Source: Flammeovirga aprica JL-4 (GTDB lineage Bacteria > Bacteroidota > Bacteroidia > Cytophagales > Flammeovirgaceae). Taken from it: a stretch of 64,000 nt of DNA. A program made the translations under genes and the position numbers. The stretch spans positions 1-64,000 of the forward strand of contig NZ_JABANE010000013.1 in NCBI RefSeq assembly GCF_012844305.1, given 5' to 3'. Below are positions 33,236 through 42,150 of this stretch, piece by piece. Below the pieces are notes generated by a model. That model saw nothing but the letters and a program-made list of their open reading frames with translations. It did no database searches and was not told where the DNA came from. The first letter of the stretch is position 1. The number at the start of each line of letters is the position of its first letter.

Positions 33236-34870
33236 TTATCCCATAAATGGATACTTGTAATCTTCTGGAGAAACAAATGTTTCTTTCATTGTTCTTGGAG
33301 TAGTCCAACGCATTAAGTTGATTGCAGAACCCGCTTTATCATTAGTACCTGAAGCTCTAGAACCACCGAAAGGTTGTTGACCAACAACAGCACCAGTTGG
33401 CTTGTCGTTGATGTAGAAGTTACCTGCCGCGTTTTCTAATTTCTTAGTCGCCAACTCAATCGCATAACGGTCTTGAGAGAAGATCGCTCCTGTCAATGCA
33501 TACGAAGAAGTGTTGTTTACTAAGTACATAGCCTCATCGAAGTACTCTGCGTCATAAACGTAGATAGTAACGATTGGTCCAAAGATCTCTTCTACCATTG
33601 ATTCGTAGTTAGGATCTTTAGTCACGATGATTGTTGGCTCAACGAAGTAACCTTTTGATTTGTCGTAACCACCACCAGCGATGATTTCACACATTTCAGA
33701 AGCATTAGCTCTGTCAATATAACCCGCACACTTATCAAATGATTTCTCGTTGATCACTGCTGTGAAGAAGTTTTTGAAATCATGTGGAGTACCCATGTGG
33801 TTGTTGATGATATCATTCGCATCCTCGATGATATAACCTTTCACCTCTTCCCAAAGGTTAGAAGGAACATATACACGAGAAGCAGCTGAACATTTTTGAC
33901 CTTGGAATTCAAATGCACCACGAGTGATCGCCGTAGCTAAACCTTTCGCTTTTGCTGATTTGTGTGCCAAGATAAAGTCTTTACCACCAGTCTCACCTAC
34001 GATACGAGGGTAAGTGTTGTACTTCGCGATGTTGTTACCGATAGTAGCCCAAAGATCTTGGAATACACCTGTAGAACCTGTGAAGTGAAGACCAGCAAAC
34101 TCAGGGTGATTGAAAATCACGTCACCTGCGTCTGGACCAGATACATAAACAAGGTTGATTACACCGTCAGGTACACCAGCTTCCTTGAATACTTCCATCA
34201 ATACGTTAGCAGAGTAAATCTGATCGTGAGATGGTTTCCAAACTACTGTGTTACCCATCATTGCAGGAGCTGTTGGTAAGTTACCTGCAATTGCTGTAAA
34301 GTTGAATGGAGTTAAAGCGAATACGAATCCTTCTAATGGACGGTACTCTAATCTATTCCACATGCCTGGAGATGACTCAGGTTGATCCTGGTAGATCTCA
34401 GTCATGAATTGTACGTTGAATCTTAAGAAGTCGATTAATTCACATGCTGAATCAATCTCTGCTTGGTGTGCTGTTTTTGATTGGCCAATAATAGTTGCCG
34501 CATTGATCTTCGCTCTGTAAGGACCTGCTAAAAGATCTGCTGCTTTTAAGAAAATTGACGCTCTGTGCTCCCAAGACAATTCCGCCCAAGCTTCTCTAGC
34601 ACCTAATGCTGCGTTGATTGCTTGAGTTACATGGTCCTTATCACCTTTGTGATACTCACCTACCACATTTTGGTGATCGTGAGGAGATACACAAGTGCCT
34701 AAGTTACCCGTACGAACCTCTTCAGCACCAATATACATTGGAACATCGATCTTTTGAGATGACATTTCTGCAATTTTTGCTTCTAACTCAGCACGCTCAG
34801 GAGTACCTGGAGCATAGCTTTTGATGGGTTCGTTGACAGCCTTAGGTACGCTGAAAAATCCTTTTGCCAT
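33236..34870 (-). CDS. pruA: L-glutamate gamma-semialdehyde (P5C) dehydrogenase
   Basis: The 544-residue aldehyde dehydrogenase oxidises glutamate semialdehyde to glutamate with NAD, the second step of proline catabolism. Catalytic residues: Cys327 in G-Q-K-C-S-A-A-S-R and the Glu in V-G-E-T-G-G-K-D-F; the NAD loop is F-T-G-S-T-G-V-F. The length fits the stand-alone, eukaryote-like PruA of Bacteroidota, not PutA fusions. A proline dehydrogenase gene is not adjacent. It converges on pxpABC, whose product is also glutamate. Its leader includes a hairpin at 34906-34934. Confidence 0.95.
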   Translation of the reverse strand: MAKGFFSVPKAVNEPIKSYAPGTPERAELEAKIAEMSSQKIDVPMYIGAEEVRTGNLGTCVSPHDHQNVVGEYHKGDKDHVTQAINAALGAREAWAELSWEHRASIFLKAADLLAGPYRAKINAATIIGQSKTAHQAEIDSACELIDFLRFNVQFMTEIYQDQPESSPGMWNRLEYRPLEGFVFALTPFNFTAIAGNLPTAPAMMGNTVVWKPSHDQIYSANVLMEVFKEAGVPDGVINLVYVSGPDAGDVIFNHPEFAGLHFTGSTGVFQDLWATIGNNIAKYNTYPRIVGETGGKDFILAHKSAKAKGLATAITRGAFEFQGQKCSAASRVYVPSNLWEEVKGYIIEDANDIINNHMGTPHDFKNFFTAVINEKSFDKCAGYIDRANASEMCEIIAGGGYDKSKGYFVEPTIIVTKDPNYESMVEEIFGPIVTIYVYDAEYFDEAMYLVNNTSSYALTGAIFSQDRYAIELATKKLENAAGNFYINDKPTGAVVGQQPFGGSRASGTNDKAGSAINLMRWTTPRTMKETFVSPEDYKYPFMG

Positions 34871-34905
34871 GGTTTAAAATAATTGATATGTGAATATATA
34901 CTTAG

Positions 34906-34934
34906 CTGTCTGATAGTATGTGAAATACAGACAG
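34906..34934 (-). promoter_or_regulatory. Hairpin in the pruA leader
   Basis: CTGTCTG (34906-34912) pairs with CAGACAG (34928-34934). It lies within the predicted untranslated leader, close to the start point. Function unknown. Confidence 0.4.
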
Positions 34935-34950
34935 TATAAATTTTGTGCTA

Positions 34951-34958
34951 CAAATGTA
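34951..34958 (-). promoter_or_regulatory. pruA -7 box
   Basis: On the minus strand TACATTTG matches TAnnTTTG; the start would be near 34946, giving a leader of about 75 bases. Confidence 0.5.
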
Positions 34959-35093
34959 TGAAATTGAGTCACATAATCATCATGTTATTTGAAGAATAAA
35001 GGGCGTTTTTATCATTTTTTATTGATAACATTAAAGCCTATTCCTCTTATAATTCAATATCTTGCATGGGATTTCAAAACAAAACCACTCATT

Positions 35094-35561
35094 ATGATCA
35101 CGTTTAAAACCTATCAACCTTCCCATCAAAAGAAGATTCTTGAAATATTCCATTCTAATACTCCCAAATATTTTGATCCCGAAGATGAATCTTACCTTAT
35201 TGATTTCCTTGAGAATTACACAGACGAAAACTATTTGGTGGTGGAAAATGATAAGGGTGAGATTATTGGTTGTGGAGGATATTACACTAAAGAAGATCGT
35301 CATGGAATGCCATGGGTTATGTTCCAACAAAGAAGTATAGGTGTTAAAAATTTACTCCAAATCGCCGACACTTTTTACAATGAGATAGAGAGTAGAATTA
35401 TTGCTGAAGGTAAAATGTATCCTATTTATATTGATACCACTCAGCTGATGGAAAAGCTTTTCAACCGTTATGGTTTTGTCACTTATGAGAAAGTCAAAGA
35501 TGGTTTTGGGAAAGGGTTGGATGAGTATAAGATGAAGAAGGTATTTGAAACTGGAGCTTAG
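35094..35561 (+). CDS. GNAT-family N-acetyltransferase
   Basis: A 155-residue cytosolic enzyme of the GNAT fold that would transfer an acyl group from acetyl-CoA to an amine. The central strands Y-L-V-V-E-N-D-K-G-E-I-I-G-C-G-G-Y-Y and the C-terminal L-F-N-R-Y-G-F motif fit; the usual Q/R-x-x-G-x-G/A loop is poorly preserved (R-S-I-G-V-K-N). The ATG at 35094 starts directly at the family motif M-I-T-F-K-T-Y-Q-P-S-H. Substrate unknown. Divergent from pruA. Confidence 0.8.
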   Translation: MITFKTYQPSHQKKILEIFHSNTPKYFDPEDESYLIDFLENYTDENYLVVENDKGEIIGCGGYYTKEDRHGMPWVMFQQRSIGVKNLLQIADTFYNEIESRIIAEGKMYPIYIDTTQLMEKLFNRYGFVTYEKVKDGFGKGLDEYKMKKVFETGA

Positions 35562-35693
35562 TTTTCAATGTTTTGAAACTTGATAAAAGCGAACTTATAA
35601 AACAGCTGATCTTAGAAAGATGAAAATAACAAAATGATTCCTTGAGAGATAAATAAGGAGAAATCATTAATTTTAATTCTCTAAATAAAAAAT

Positions 35694-35752
35694 GAGTACT
35701 AAAAGCAAACTTCTTAAAAGGGTTAACCACAACCTTACTTTGACTTGGTACT
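35694..35752. repeat. AGTACT-family inverted repeat, copy 2 (diverged)
   Basis: GAGTACTAAAAGCAAA begins at 35694; TTTGACTTGGTACTC ends at 35752. The arms are inverted but match only about 10 of 17 positions. The right arm ends 21 bases before the next gene's start. Confidence 0.45.
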
Positions 35753-35773
35753 CACATTAAACTAAATAAAAAT

Positions 35774-37330
35774 ATGAAAGCATTACTTCTAGCTACTTTT
35801 TTTGTCCTCTTCTTTCATCTCAATCAACTTCAGGCTTGTTCTTGTAAATATGTATCTGGTTTTCTCAACACTATGGTGACGACTAGTAATATCTACAAGG
35901 TACAGATTATGTCTAATGAGGGAAGGTACATCAAAGTCAAACTGCTAAAAAAATTCCGAGGAAGAAGTGAAGAAGGCAGTACAGTTTATATCTACAAGGG
36001 AAGTATTGGTCCAGGATGTTCTACTTCAATGGGGCACTTTATTGTCAACAGTGTTTGGTACGTAAATGTAAGTTATGGCAACGATGAAAAACTGCATTTA
36101 ATCTACTGTGGTACTAATGCTGTGGGGGTGCGTGCCAACCTTATTGATGCAGGAGAAGATAATGAACTTCTTGGTGACAAAGTCTGGACCACTGAGAAAA
36201 TCAATGTCGCTAATTTCGAAAGACACATCATAGAAATGCTCAAAACGAAGCAGAAATATCCTTGTCATGATGTGGTCAGTAGTGATAAATCAAAAGTGCT
36301 GACAGAAGCTGAAAAAGCTAAATTCAAACAAGCTGTTCAAGATGGCAATACACTTTCAATTGTTGATGATATCACAGAGGATAATAACTATGCTGCGGTG
36401 AAAGTTCTTCTGGAAGACTCTAATTTTATTCAATCAGAAGCAGGTAAAAAACTGCTTAATAATGCCATAAGCAATTCACAAATTGACATTGTAAAACTGA
36501 TTTTAGAAAATGGGTTTGATCCGGCTCCTGAATCGTATAGACTTTTCAGAAAAAGCATTCGAAAGCCAGCTATTTTTAAATATCTCCATCAAAAGGGATG
36601 TGATATCACAACCACCAAAACCAACGGGAATATTCCTCTTTTTGTAGAAGCGGCAAATAGTGGTTGTATAGAAGTGATTCAATATATGCTGGACCAGGGA
36701 ATTGATAAAAACGGCCCTAAAACTACAGCGGGACTAACTGCTTTAGACTATGCCATGAGTTTCAATAAAATAAACCCAGAGGAGGTATTTGACCTTTTGG
36801 GTGAAAAACTGGAAGTGCTTGACAAAGAATATTGGTTCCAGCTTGGTAATGAAGTCGCTCTAGGTGTTACTAAATTTTCAGATCTCGAAAGAATAGGTTC
36901 AGAAATCAACTCAGATGAAACCAAACTTAGATCAAGGTATGATGAAACAAATATTTCTGGCGAAATAAAAACAGGTAGAGTTACTAATACCTTTGTATCA
37001 TTGCATTTCCCTAAAAACTGGAAAGAAAAGTATCATTTTGATATTGAATCATCTTATAACGAAACCCTCAAAGCATTTGAAGATTTAAACTTTAAAATTG
37101 AGGTCACTACTGCTCCTCATGTCGTGAAGTTTAGTCGACGAAAAACCCTCAAAGCTGTAGTCACCGCTACTTCCCCAAGTGGGAAAACAAAAGTCAAAAT
37201 CAACTTTGCGGCAGGAAACAGAGAAAAGAGTAAAACAGAAGGCTTTTCGGTAGATTCTCCAAAAGTGATCTCCTATATTTCTATCACTTGTACAGCAGAA
37301 GGTGGAGACCCTGTAACATTAGAAAACTAA
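35774..37330 (+). CDS. Exported TIMP/NTR-like and ankyrin-repeat protein
   Basis: A 518-residue protein with a signal peptide ending Q-L-Q-A before Cys22. The mature chain would start C-S-C-K-Y, like tissue inhibitors of metalloproteinases (TIMPs). Cysteines at mature positions 1, 3, 61 and 91 resemble the TIMP pairs C1-C70 and C3-C99, and T-S-N-I-Y-K-V-Q-I-M / V-K-L-L-K-K-F-R-G fit NTR-fold strands. Ankyrin-type repeats follow at about 175-340 (A-V-K-V-L-L-E-D, D-I-V-K-L-I-L-E-N-G-F-D-P, E-V-I-Q-Y-M-L-D-Q-G-I-D). Residues 345-518 are unrecognised. A lipoprotein reading (L-Q-A-C) cannot be excluded. Possibly a protease inhibitor or binding protein. Confidence 0.7.
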   Translation: MKALLLATFFVLFFHLNQLQACSCKYVSGFLNTMVTTSNIYKVQIMSNEGRYIKVKLLKKFRGRSEEGSTVYIYKGSIGPGCSTSMGHFIVNSVWYVNVSYGNDEKLHLIYCGTNAVGVRANLIDAGEDNELLGDKVWTTEKINVANFERHIIEMLKTKQKYPCHDVVSSDKSKVLTEAEKAKFKQAVQDGNTLSIVDDITEDNNYAAVKVLLEDSNFIQSEAGKKLLNNAISNSQIDIVKLILENGFDPAPESYRLFRKSIRKPAIFKYLHQKGCDITTTKTNGNIPLFVEAANSGCIEVIQYMLDQGIDKNGPKTTAGLTALDYAMSFNKINPEEVFDLLGEKLEVLDKEYWFQLGNEVALGVTKFSDLERIGSEINSDETKLRSRYDETNISGEIKTGRVTNTFVSLHFPKNWKEKYHFDIESSYNETLKAFEDLNFKIEVTTAPHVVKFSRRKTLKAVVTATSPSGKTKVKINFAAGNREKSKTEGFSVDSPKVISYISITCTAEGGDPVTLEN

Positions 37331-37388
37331 CTTACCTTCAAGAAAGCGTAAAGATACTTTCGTGTTATTCTGATTTGTAAGGAATGAT

Positions 37389-37407
37389 TTAAGAAGGAAG
37401 AGGTAAG
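37389..37407 (+). repeat. Purine-rich repeat, third copy
   Basis: TTAAGAAGGAAGAGGTAAG resembles the minus-strand reading around 33197-33213 (16 of 18 positions). It lies 59 bases past the stop of the TIMP-like gene. Confidence 0.4.
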
Positions 37408-37414
37408 CCTAGCA

Positions 37415-37460
37415 TGTACTAAGCTAAAAAATGTTGATAATTATTTTTGGCTTAGTACTT
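37415..37460. repeat. AGTACT-family inverted repeat, copy 3
   Basis: TGTACTAAGCTAAAAA (37415-37430) and TTTTTGGCTTAGTACT (37444-37459) are inverted, 14 of 16 matching, with 13 bases between them. The right arm contains TATTTTTG, a TAnnTTTG match pointing to uvrA. Confidence 0.8.
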
Positions 37461-37543
37461 ATTTCAAAAAAAAGAAAATAATGTAGACTATTTCCATTAT
37501 TTTTAAGGACTGAATTTGTTATTTCATCATCATTTCAAACACT

Positions 37544-40393
37544 TTGGAGAAACACTCAGAAGCATACATCGAGGAAGAAATTGCCATTTACGGGGCAAGA
37601 GAGAATAATCTTAAAAACTTTGATTTAAAATTTCCTAGAAATAGTCTAGTGGTGATCACTGGCGTTTCAGGTAGTGGAAAATCGTCTTTAGCATTCGATA
37701 CTATCTACGCAGAAGGACAAAGAAGATATATGGAGTCTTTTTCTGCCTACGCTCGTTCTTTTATTGGAAATATGGAACGTCCGGACGTAGATAAAATTGA
37801 AGGTTTAAGTCCTGTAATTTCTATTGAACAGAAAACAACTTCAAGAAACCCTAGATCGACTGTAGGTACAACAACGGAGATTTACGATTTCCTTCGTCTG
37901 CTTTATGCTCGTACGGCTGATGCTTTTTCTTATGTAACAGGTGAGAAAATGATTAAGCAAACGGAAGATCAAATCATTGAGTGGATCATGAGTCATTATG
38001 ACGGTCACAAAATGATTATTCTTGCTCCTGTGATCAAAGGTCGTAAAGGTCATTATAGAGAACTTTTCGTTCAGCTTCGAAAGCAAGGCTACAGCAAAGT
38101 GCGTGTGGATGGTGAAATTTTGGACTTAGTGCCAAAAATGCAGGTCGACCGTTATAAGACCCACGATATAGAAGTAGTGGTGGACAGAGTGAAAGTAGCT
38201 GAGAAAGATATTTTCAGAATTACGCAATCACTGAAAACGGCGATGAAAGAAGGTAAGGGAATCATGATGACGGTTTTCCCTGATGCACCTGCAAAGGAAC
38301 AAGTAAAGTTCTTCTCCAAATTCTTGATGGATCCAAAGTCGGGTATCTCATATGATGAACCTGCTCCAAATATGTTCTCTTTCAACTCTCCTTACGGAGC
38401 ATGTCAGACATGTAATGGTTTGGGTGAGATTGAGGAAATCACAAAAGAAGCCGTTATTCCAGACCCTTCGAAAAGTATTTTTGCGGGTGGTATTGTTCCA
38501 TTAGGGGAATATAGAGATATCTATATTTTCAAGATGATCGAGCAACACTTGAAGCAAAAAGGATATACGCTTTCGACTCCTATCAATGAGTTGAGTGATG
38601 AAATGATTGAGATTGTACTTCATGGTTCTGATGAAGAAATTGAAGTATTGACTGCCAAGGAGTCGAAATATGATTCTGCTTGGGTAACTCAATTTGAAGG
38701 GGTAATTCCTTTCTTGAAAAGACATGCGAAAAGCAGTTCTGAAAAAGTAAAAAACTGGGCGGAGGAATTTACAATCGTCAAAACTTGCCCTACTTGTAAT
38801 GGTGCAAGACTCAAAAAAGAATCTTTACATTTTAAGATTGCAGATAAAAACATTGCTGATCTGGCTGAAATGGACATCAAAACATTTGGGCAATGGATCA
38901 ATAATGTGGATGACGACCTTACGGAACGTCAAAAAACAATTGGCTCTGAAATTCTCAAGGAACTAAGAAAGAGAACACAGTTTTTGATCAATGTAGGTCT
39001 CGATTATCTGACTTTAAATAGATCATTGAGAACACTTTCGGGTGGTGAAGCACAACGTATTCGTTTAGCAACGCAAATCGGAACACAACTCGTAGGTGTA
39101 CTTTATATATTGGATGAACCGAGCATCGGTTTACATCAGCGTGATAATGTCAAGTTGATCAAATCACTACAAGATTTAAGAGATTTAGGTAACTCAGTCA
39201 TTGTAGTGGAGCATGATAAAGACATGATGTTGGCCTCTGATTACATTCTTGATATTGGCCCGAAAGCAGGGCTTTATGGAGGAAATGTAGTGGCGGCAGG
39301 AAATCCAGATGCCTTCTTGAAGCAAGGAAGTGCAACAGCTGATTTCTTGAGTGAAAAACTCCAGATTGAAATTCCTAAAAAGAGAAGAGATGGTAATGGA
39401 AGATCAATAGAATTAAAAGGTGCTTCTGGCAACAACCTGAAAAATGTTGATGTTTCTTTCCCATTGGGTAAAATGATTGTCGTATCAGGCGTTTCAGGTT
39501 CTGGAAAATCTACTTTGATTCACGATACCTTATATCCAATTCTTAATCAAAAGATATATCGTTCTAAAAGGGCTCCTAAAGCATATAAAAGTATAGATGG
39601 ACTAGACTTTATTGATAAGGTTATTGAGGTAGATCAATCGCCAATTGGTAGAACTCCTCGTTCCAACCCTGCCACTTATACGGATATGTTCTCTGAGATC
39701 AGATCATTGTTTACTCATCTTCCTGAATCAAAAATCAGAGGATACAAGCCAGGCCGTTTCTCATTTAATGTAAAAGGTGGTCGTTGTGAAAACTGTCAAG
39801 GTGGTGGTAAGAAGTTGATCGAAATGGACTTCCTTCCTGATGTTTATGTAGTTTGTGAAGAATGCAAAGGCAAGCGTTATAACCGTGAAACATTGGAAAT
39901 CAGATTCAAAGGAAAATCAATTTCTGATGTATTGGACATGACCGTTAATCAAGCGGTAGAGTTTTTCGAAGCTCATCCAAAAATCATGAGAAAGCTATCT
40001 GCTTTGAAAGATGTTGGCTTAGGATATATAACATTAGGGCAACACGCTACTACACTTTCAGGCGGTGAAGCACAACGTGTAAAACTCGCCACAGAACTTT
40101 CGAAGAGAGATACGGGTAAAACTTTCTACATTTTAGATGAACCTACAACAGGCCTTCATTTTGAAGATATTCAACACCTTTTAGATGTACTTCACAAGTT
40201 AGTTGACAAAGGAAATACGGTACTTATTATTGAGCATAATTTAGATGTAATTAAGGTGGCTGATCATATCATTGATATCGGCCCAGAAGGCGGTGCTGAA
40301 GGTGGAACTGTAGTGGTAACGGGAACTCCTGAAAAAGTGATCAAAAACAAGAAGAGTCACACTGCAAAATACCTAAAGGAAGAGCTTAAATAA
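37544..40393 (+). CDS. uvrA: Excinuclease ABC subunit UvrA
   Basis: The 949-residue ATPase scans DNA for bulky lesions and loads UvrB in nucleotide excision repair. Two ABC modules are clear: Walker A G-V-S-G-S-G-K-S in both halves, L-S-G-G-E-A-Q-R-I and L-S-G-G-E-A-Q-R-V signatures. The zinc modules are C-Q-T-C-N-G-L-G / C-P-T-C-N-G-A and C-E-N-C-Q-G-G / C-E-E-C-K-G-K. No ATG precedes the conserved N terminus: the frame is closed by TGA at 37511, and TTG at 37544 is the best start. Its leader includes the AGTACT inverted repeat. Confidence 0.96.
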   Translation: MEKHSEAYIEEEIAIYGARENNLKNFDLKFPRNSLVVITGVSGSGKSSLAFDTIYAEGQRRYMESFSAYARSFIGNMERPDVDKIEGLSPVISIEQKTTSRNPRSTVGTTTEIYDFLRLLYARTADAFSYVTGEKMIKQTEDQIIEWIMSHYDGHKMIILAPVIKGRKGHYRELFVQLRKQGYSKVRVDGEILDLVPKMQVDRYKTHDIEVVVDRVKVAEKDIFRITQSLKTAMKEGKGIMMTVFPDAPAKEQVKFFSKFLMDPKSGISYDEPAPNMFSFNSPYGACQTCNGLGEIEEITKEAVIPDPSKSIFAGGIVPLGEYRDIYIFKMIEQHLKQKGYTLSTPINELSDEMIEIVLHGSDEEIEVLTAKESKYDSAWVTQFEGVIPFLKRHAKSSSEKVKNWAEEFTIVKTCPTCNGARLKKESLHFKIADKNIADLAEMDIKTFGQWINNVDDDLTERQKTIGSEILKELRKRTQFLINVGLDYLTLNRSLRTLSGGEAQRIRLATQIGTQLVGVLYILDEPSIGLHQRDNVKLIKSLQDLRDLGNSVIVVEHDKDMMLASDYILDIGPKAGLYGGNVVAAGNPDAFLKQGSATADFLSEKLQIEIPKKRRDGNGRSIELKGASGNNLKNVDVSFPLGKMIVVSGVSGSGKSTLIHDTLYPILNQKIYRSKRAPKAYKSIDGLDFIDKVIEVDQSPIGRTPRSNPATYTDMFSEIRSLFTHLPESKIRGYKPGRFSFNVKGGRCENCQGGGKKLIEMDFLPDVYVVCEECKGKRYNRETLEIRFKGKSISDVLDMTVNQAVEFFEAHPKIMRKLSALKDVGLGYITLGQHATTLSGGEAQRVKLATELSKRDTGKTFYILDEPTTGLHFEDIQHLLDVLHKLVDKGNTVLIIEHNLDVIKVADHIIDIGPEGGAEGGTVVVTGTPEKVIKNKKSHTAKYLKEELK

Positions 40394-40570
40394 TGTGGAT
40401 CAGCACACTACAATTTTCCGAATCATATATAACAGATTTCTCCTTTACTGCGATATTTGTAAAATAATATTTTACGGAAATTCCATAAGTGCAAAATAAA
40501 TGAATGAATATTTTGTTATTTAATAGGAACACAAAACAATTCACTTATTATTGCACTATGTTGATAATTA

Positions 40571-40602
40571 TTTGCATTTAGTATACATTAGCTTTATATT
40601 TG
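40571..40602 (+). promoter_or_regulatory. Consensus promoter without a downstream ORF
   Basis: TTTG (40571-40574), 20 bases, then TATATTTG (40595-40602): the full Bacteroidota -33/-7 pattern. The only gene downstream is on the other strand. Confidence 0.65.
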
Positions 40603-40606
40603 TGTC

Positions 40607-40671
40607 ACTAACCAATTCAATTATCACTTCAAATAAAAAGCACGTTTTCAGTGAAGAAAACGTGCTTTTTT
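40607..40671 (+). ncRNA. Predicted small RNA of about 65 nt
   Basis: Transcription from the promoter at 40571-40602 would start near 40607 and stop at the terminator ending near 40671. The RNA would have an unstructured A/U-rich 5' part of about 28 nt, then a GC-containing terminator hairpin. No ORF is inside. The 5' part could pair with target mRNAs; targets unknown. Confidence 0.45.
40635..40671. terminator. Bidirectional terminator
   Basis: AAAAAGCACGTTTTC pairs with GAAAACGTGCTTTTT around six bases. It also serves the minus-strand methyltransferase gene. Confidence 0.9.
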
Positions 40672-40698
40672 GTGTTTAGACACTATTATTTTTAAAGA

Positions 40699-41457
40699 TC
40701 AGACTTTCTTGGCAATATAAAAGCCATAACTGTAATAGTCTTTGAATTTTTGATACATCTGAATCTCTCCTTTTTCCTGTTCAACTAGATTTTTAGCTTT
40801 CTCTGAATGATCATTATCTTCTAAAAAAGAAGCAAAACGATCTTCCATAGGGCCGTAATAATTTTTCAGCCAGCTCTCCTGTTTCAAAGGAAAATACCCC
40901 ACAGGTTGATACCCTAATTCTTCCATTGTTTTCATTTTGTTAGAAGCAGTATCAATTTCTGGATAAGCAGCATTCCAATATTCCTCAATTTCTGAAGGGC
41001 GTGTACCTGTCAACCAAGTGATTTCACTCACCGCAATATAACCTCCAGTCTTAAGGTATTTTTTCCACTCTTCCAGCCCTTTTTTAAACCCAATATTATA
41101 AATCGCACCTTCTGACCAAATCAAATCAAACTCCTCTTCTCGAAAAGACAGCTGATCCATCGATTCTTTCAACGTTTTGATTCTATCGTCAAAATTATTT
41201 TGAACAGCTTTTAAATTTAACTGCATCAAAAATTCAGAAAATAAATCTACCGCGGTGATCTCTGCATTTACCAAGGCATTGGCCAAGGCGAAAGTTTGAG
41301 CACCAGAACCACATCCGATATCTGCTACTTTTAACTTTTCAATTCCATCAAAAGCTGTAAATGACAATGCTTTCTCTGTTTCAGCATCACTTCCAGGACC
41401 TTGTCTTTCTGCTTTTACATGAAAATCGATCAGTAATTTAAAATCTTCTTCAGTCAT
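40699..41457 (-). CDS. Class I SAM-dependent methyltransferase
   Basis: A 252-residue cytosolic enzyme. The SAM-binding motif I is V-A-D-I-G-C-G-S-G-A-Q-T near residue 40, followed by the acidic I-T-A-V-D-L-F at about 63, and F-D-L-I-W-S-E-G-A-I-Y near residue 110, typical of this group. The late Y-F-P-L-K-Q-E-S-W region is a lid typical of small-molecule methyltransferases. The substrate is not clear. The gene lies 27 bases after the membrane-protein gene and is probably co-transcribed with it. Confidence 0.88.
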   Translation of the reverse strand: MTEEDFKLLIDFHVKAERQGPGSDAETEKALSFTAFDGIEKLKVADIGCGSGAQTFALANALVNAEITAVDLFSEFLMQLNLKAVQNNFDDRIKTLKESMDQLSFREEEFDLIWSEGAIYNIGFKKGLEEWKKYLKTGGYIAVSEITWLTGTRPSEIEEYWNAAYPEIDTASNKMKTMEELGYQPVGYFPLKQESWLKNYYGPMEDRFASFLEDNDHSEKAKNLVEQEKGEIQMYQKFKDYYSYGFYIAKKV

Positions 41458-41483
41458 AAGATTAGGGTTAATAAGGGTTAGGA

Positions 41484-42017
41484 TTATAATTTCATGTCTG
41501 TCTCTTCAAAAGGAATATTCTGAAGCATTATTTCTTTGTCTCTTTTATTCAATCTCAAATCAGAGATAACGGTATGCACTGTTGGGTTGCTCATTGCTAA
41601 CAGTATCAATGAGAATAAGTATACACCCATCATCAAAGGCTCTAGTGTCAATCTATACAATACCACTGTCACTACAGGTGCTACAGCCAAAGGTATAAAT
41701 TTAAAAGATTGTGCTTTCAACAACATCGTAAGTCTGTAAGGCAATGAATCTTCTTTTCTGATCACCTTTAGTTTCTTTTGATACTGCATATAAACGACAA
41801 CTGCTACTGCTACTGCAATCAATGCCACAATACCTGAAAAGACTTTTCCTAGAGGAGCTATAACTCCTTCCAATTCTTCGTTTTTATCTTGAAGATACCA
41901 AATAGTGAAAAAAGGAACAGAAAGGCTCGCCAAAGAATAAAATACAATTCTTAATTTATTGACCATCTCAAATGGCTCTTTGAATCCTTCAAAAAAGGTA
42001 GGTTTTTTATCGCTCAT
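41484..42017 (-). CDS. Integral membrane protein of unknown function
   Basis: A 177-residue protein with four likely helices (about 20-42, 53-73, 95-118, 122-140). The C terminus is charged and cytosolic (L-N-K-R-D-K-E-I-M-L). The first in-frame start at 42041 overlaps the -7 box, so I use Met at 42017 (M-S-D-K-K-P-T-F-F-E-G-F). Followed closely by the methyltransferase gene. Family not recognised. Confidence 0.7.
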   Translation of the reverse strand: MSDKKPTFFEGFKEPFEMVNKLRIVFYSLASLSVPFFTIWYLQDKNEELEGVIAPLGKVFSGIVALIAVAVAVVVYMQYQKKLKVIRKEDSLPYRLTMLLKAQSFKFIPLAVAPVVTVVLYRLTLEPLMMGVYLFSLILLAMSNPTVHTVISDLRLNKRDKEIMLQNIPFEETDMKL

Positions 42018-42040
42018 CTTGTATAATAAATTTGTTACCA

Positions 42041-42048
42041 CAAATGTA
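42041..42048 (-). promoter_or_regulatory. -7 box for the membrane-protein gene
   Basis: Minus-strand TACATTTG; transcription would start near 42036, ruling out a start codon at 42041 and favouring 42017. With 19 bases spacing, the -33 position reads TTTA. Confidence 0.55.
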
Positions 42049-42067
42049 CAACGCTAACATTTTAAAG

Positions 42068-42106
42068 TAAAAAAAATCCACAACAGCCTAACAACTATTG
42101 TGGATT
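42068..42106 (-). terminator. Terminator of the OmpH-like gene
   Basis: AATCCACAA (42075-42083) pairs with TTGTGGATT (42098-42106); plus-strand A run on the left gives the RNA T tract. Confidence 0.8.
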
Positions 42107-42150
42107 CAGAAGTACTTGAAGGTACCTTAAGTACTTATAGAAATTTTAAA

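Larger units (their letters stand above)
40394..40698. other. uvrA to methyltransferase intergenic region
   Basis: Gene-free for proteins, but holds a consensus plus-strand promoter (40571-40602) and a strong terminator (40635-40671), which together predict a short RNA. Between 40394 and 40570 I see nothing. Confidence 0.6.

Noticed and set aside
34618..34824. Plus-strand open frame opposite pruA
   Set aside because: Antisense to a conserved coding region with no supporting features.
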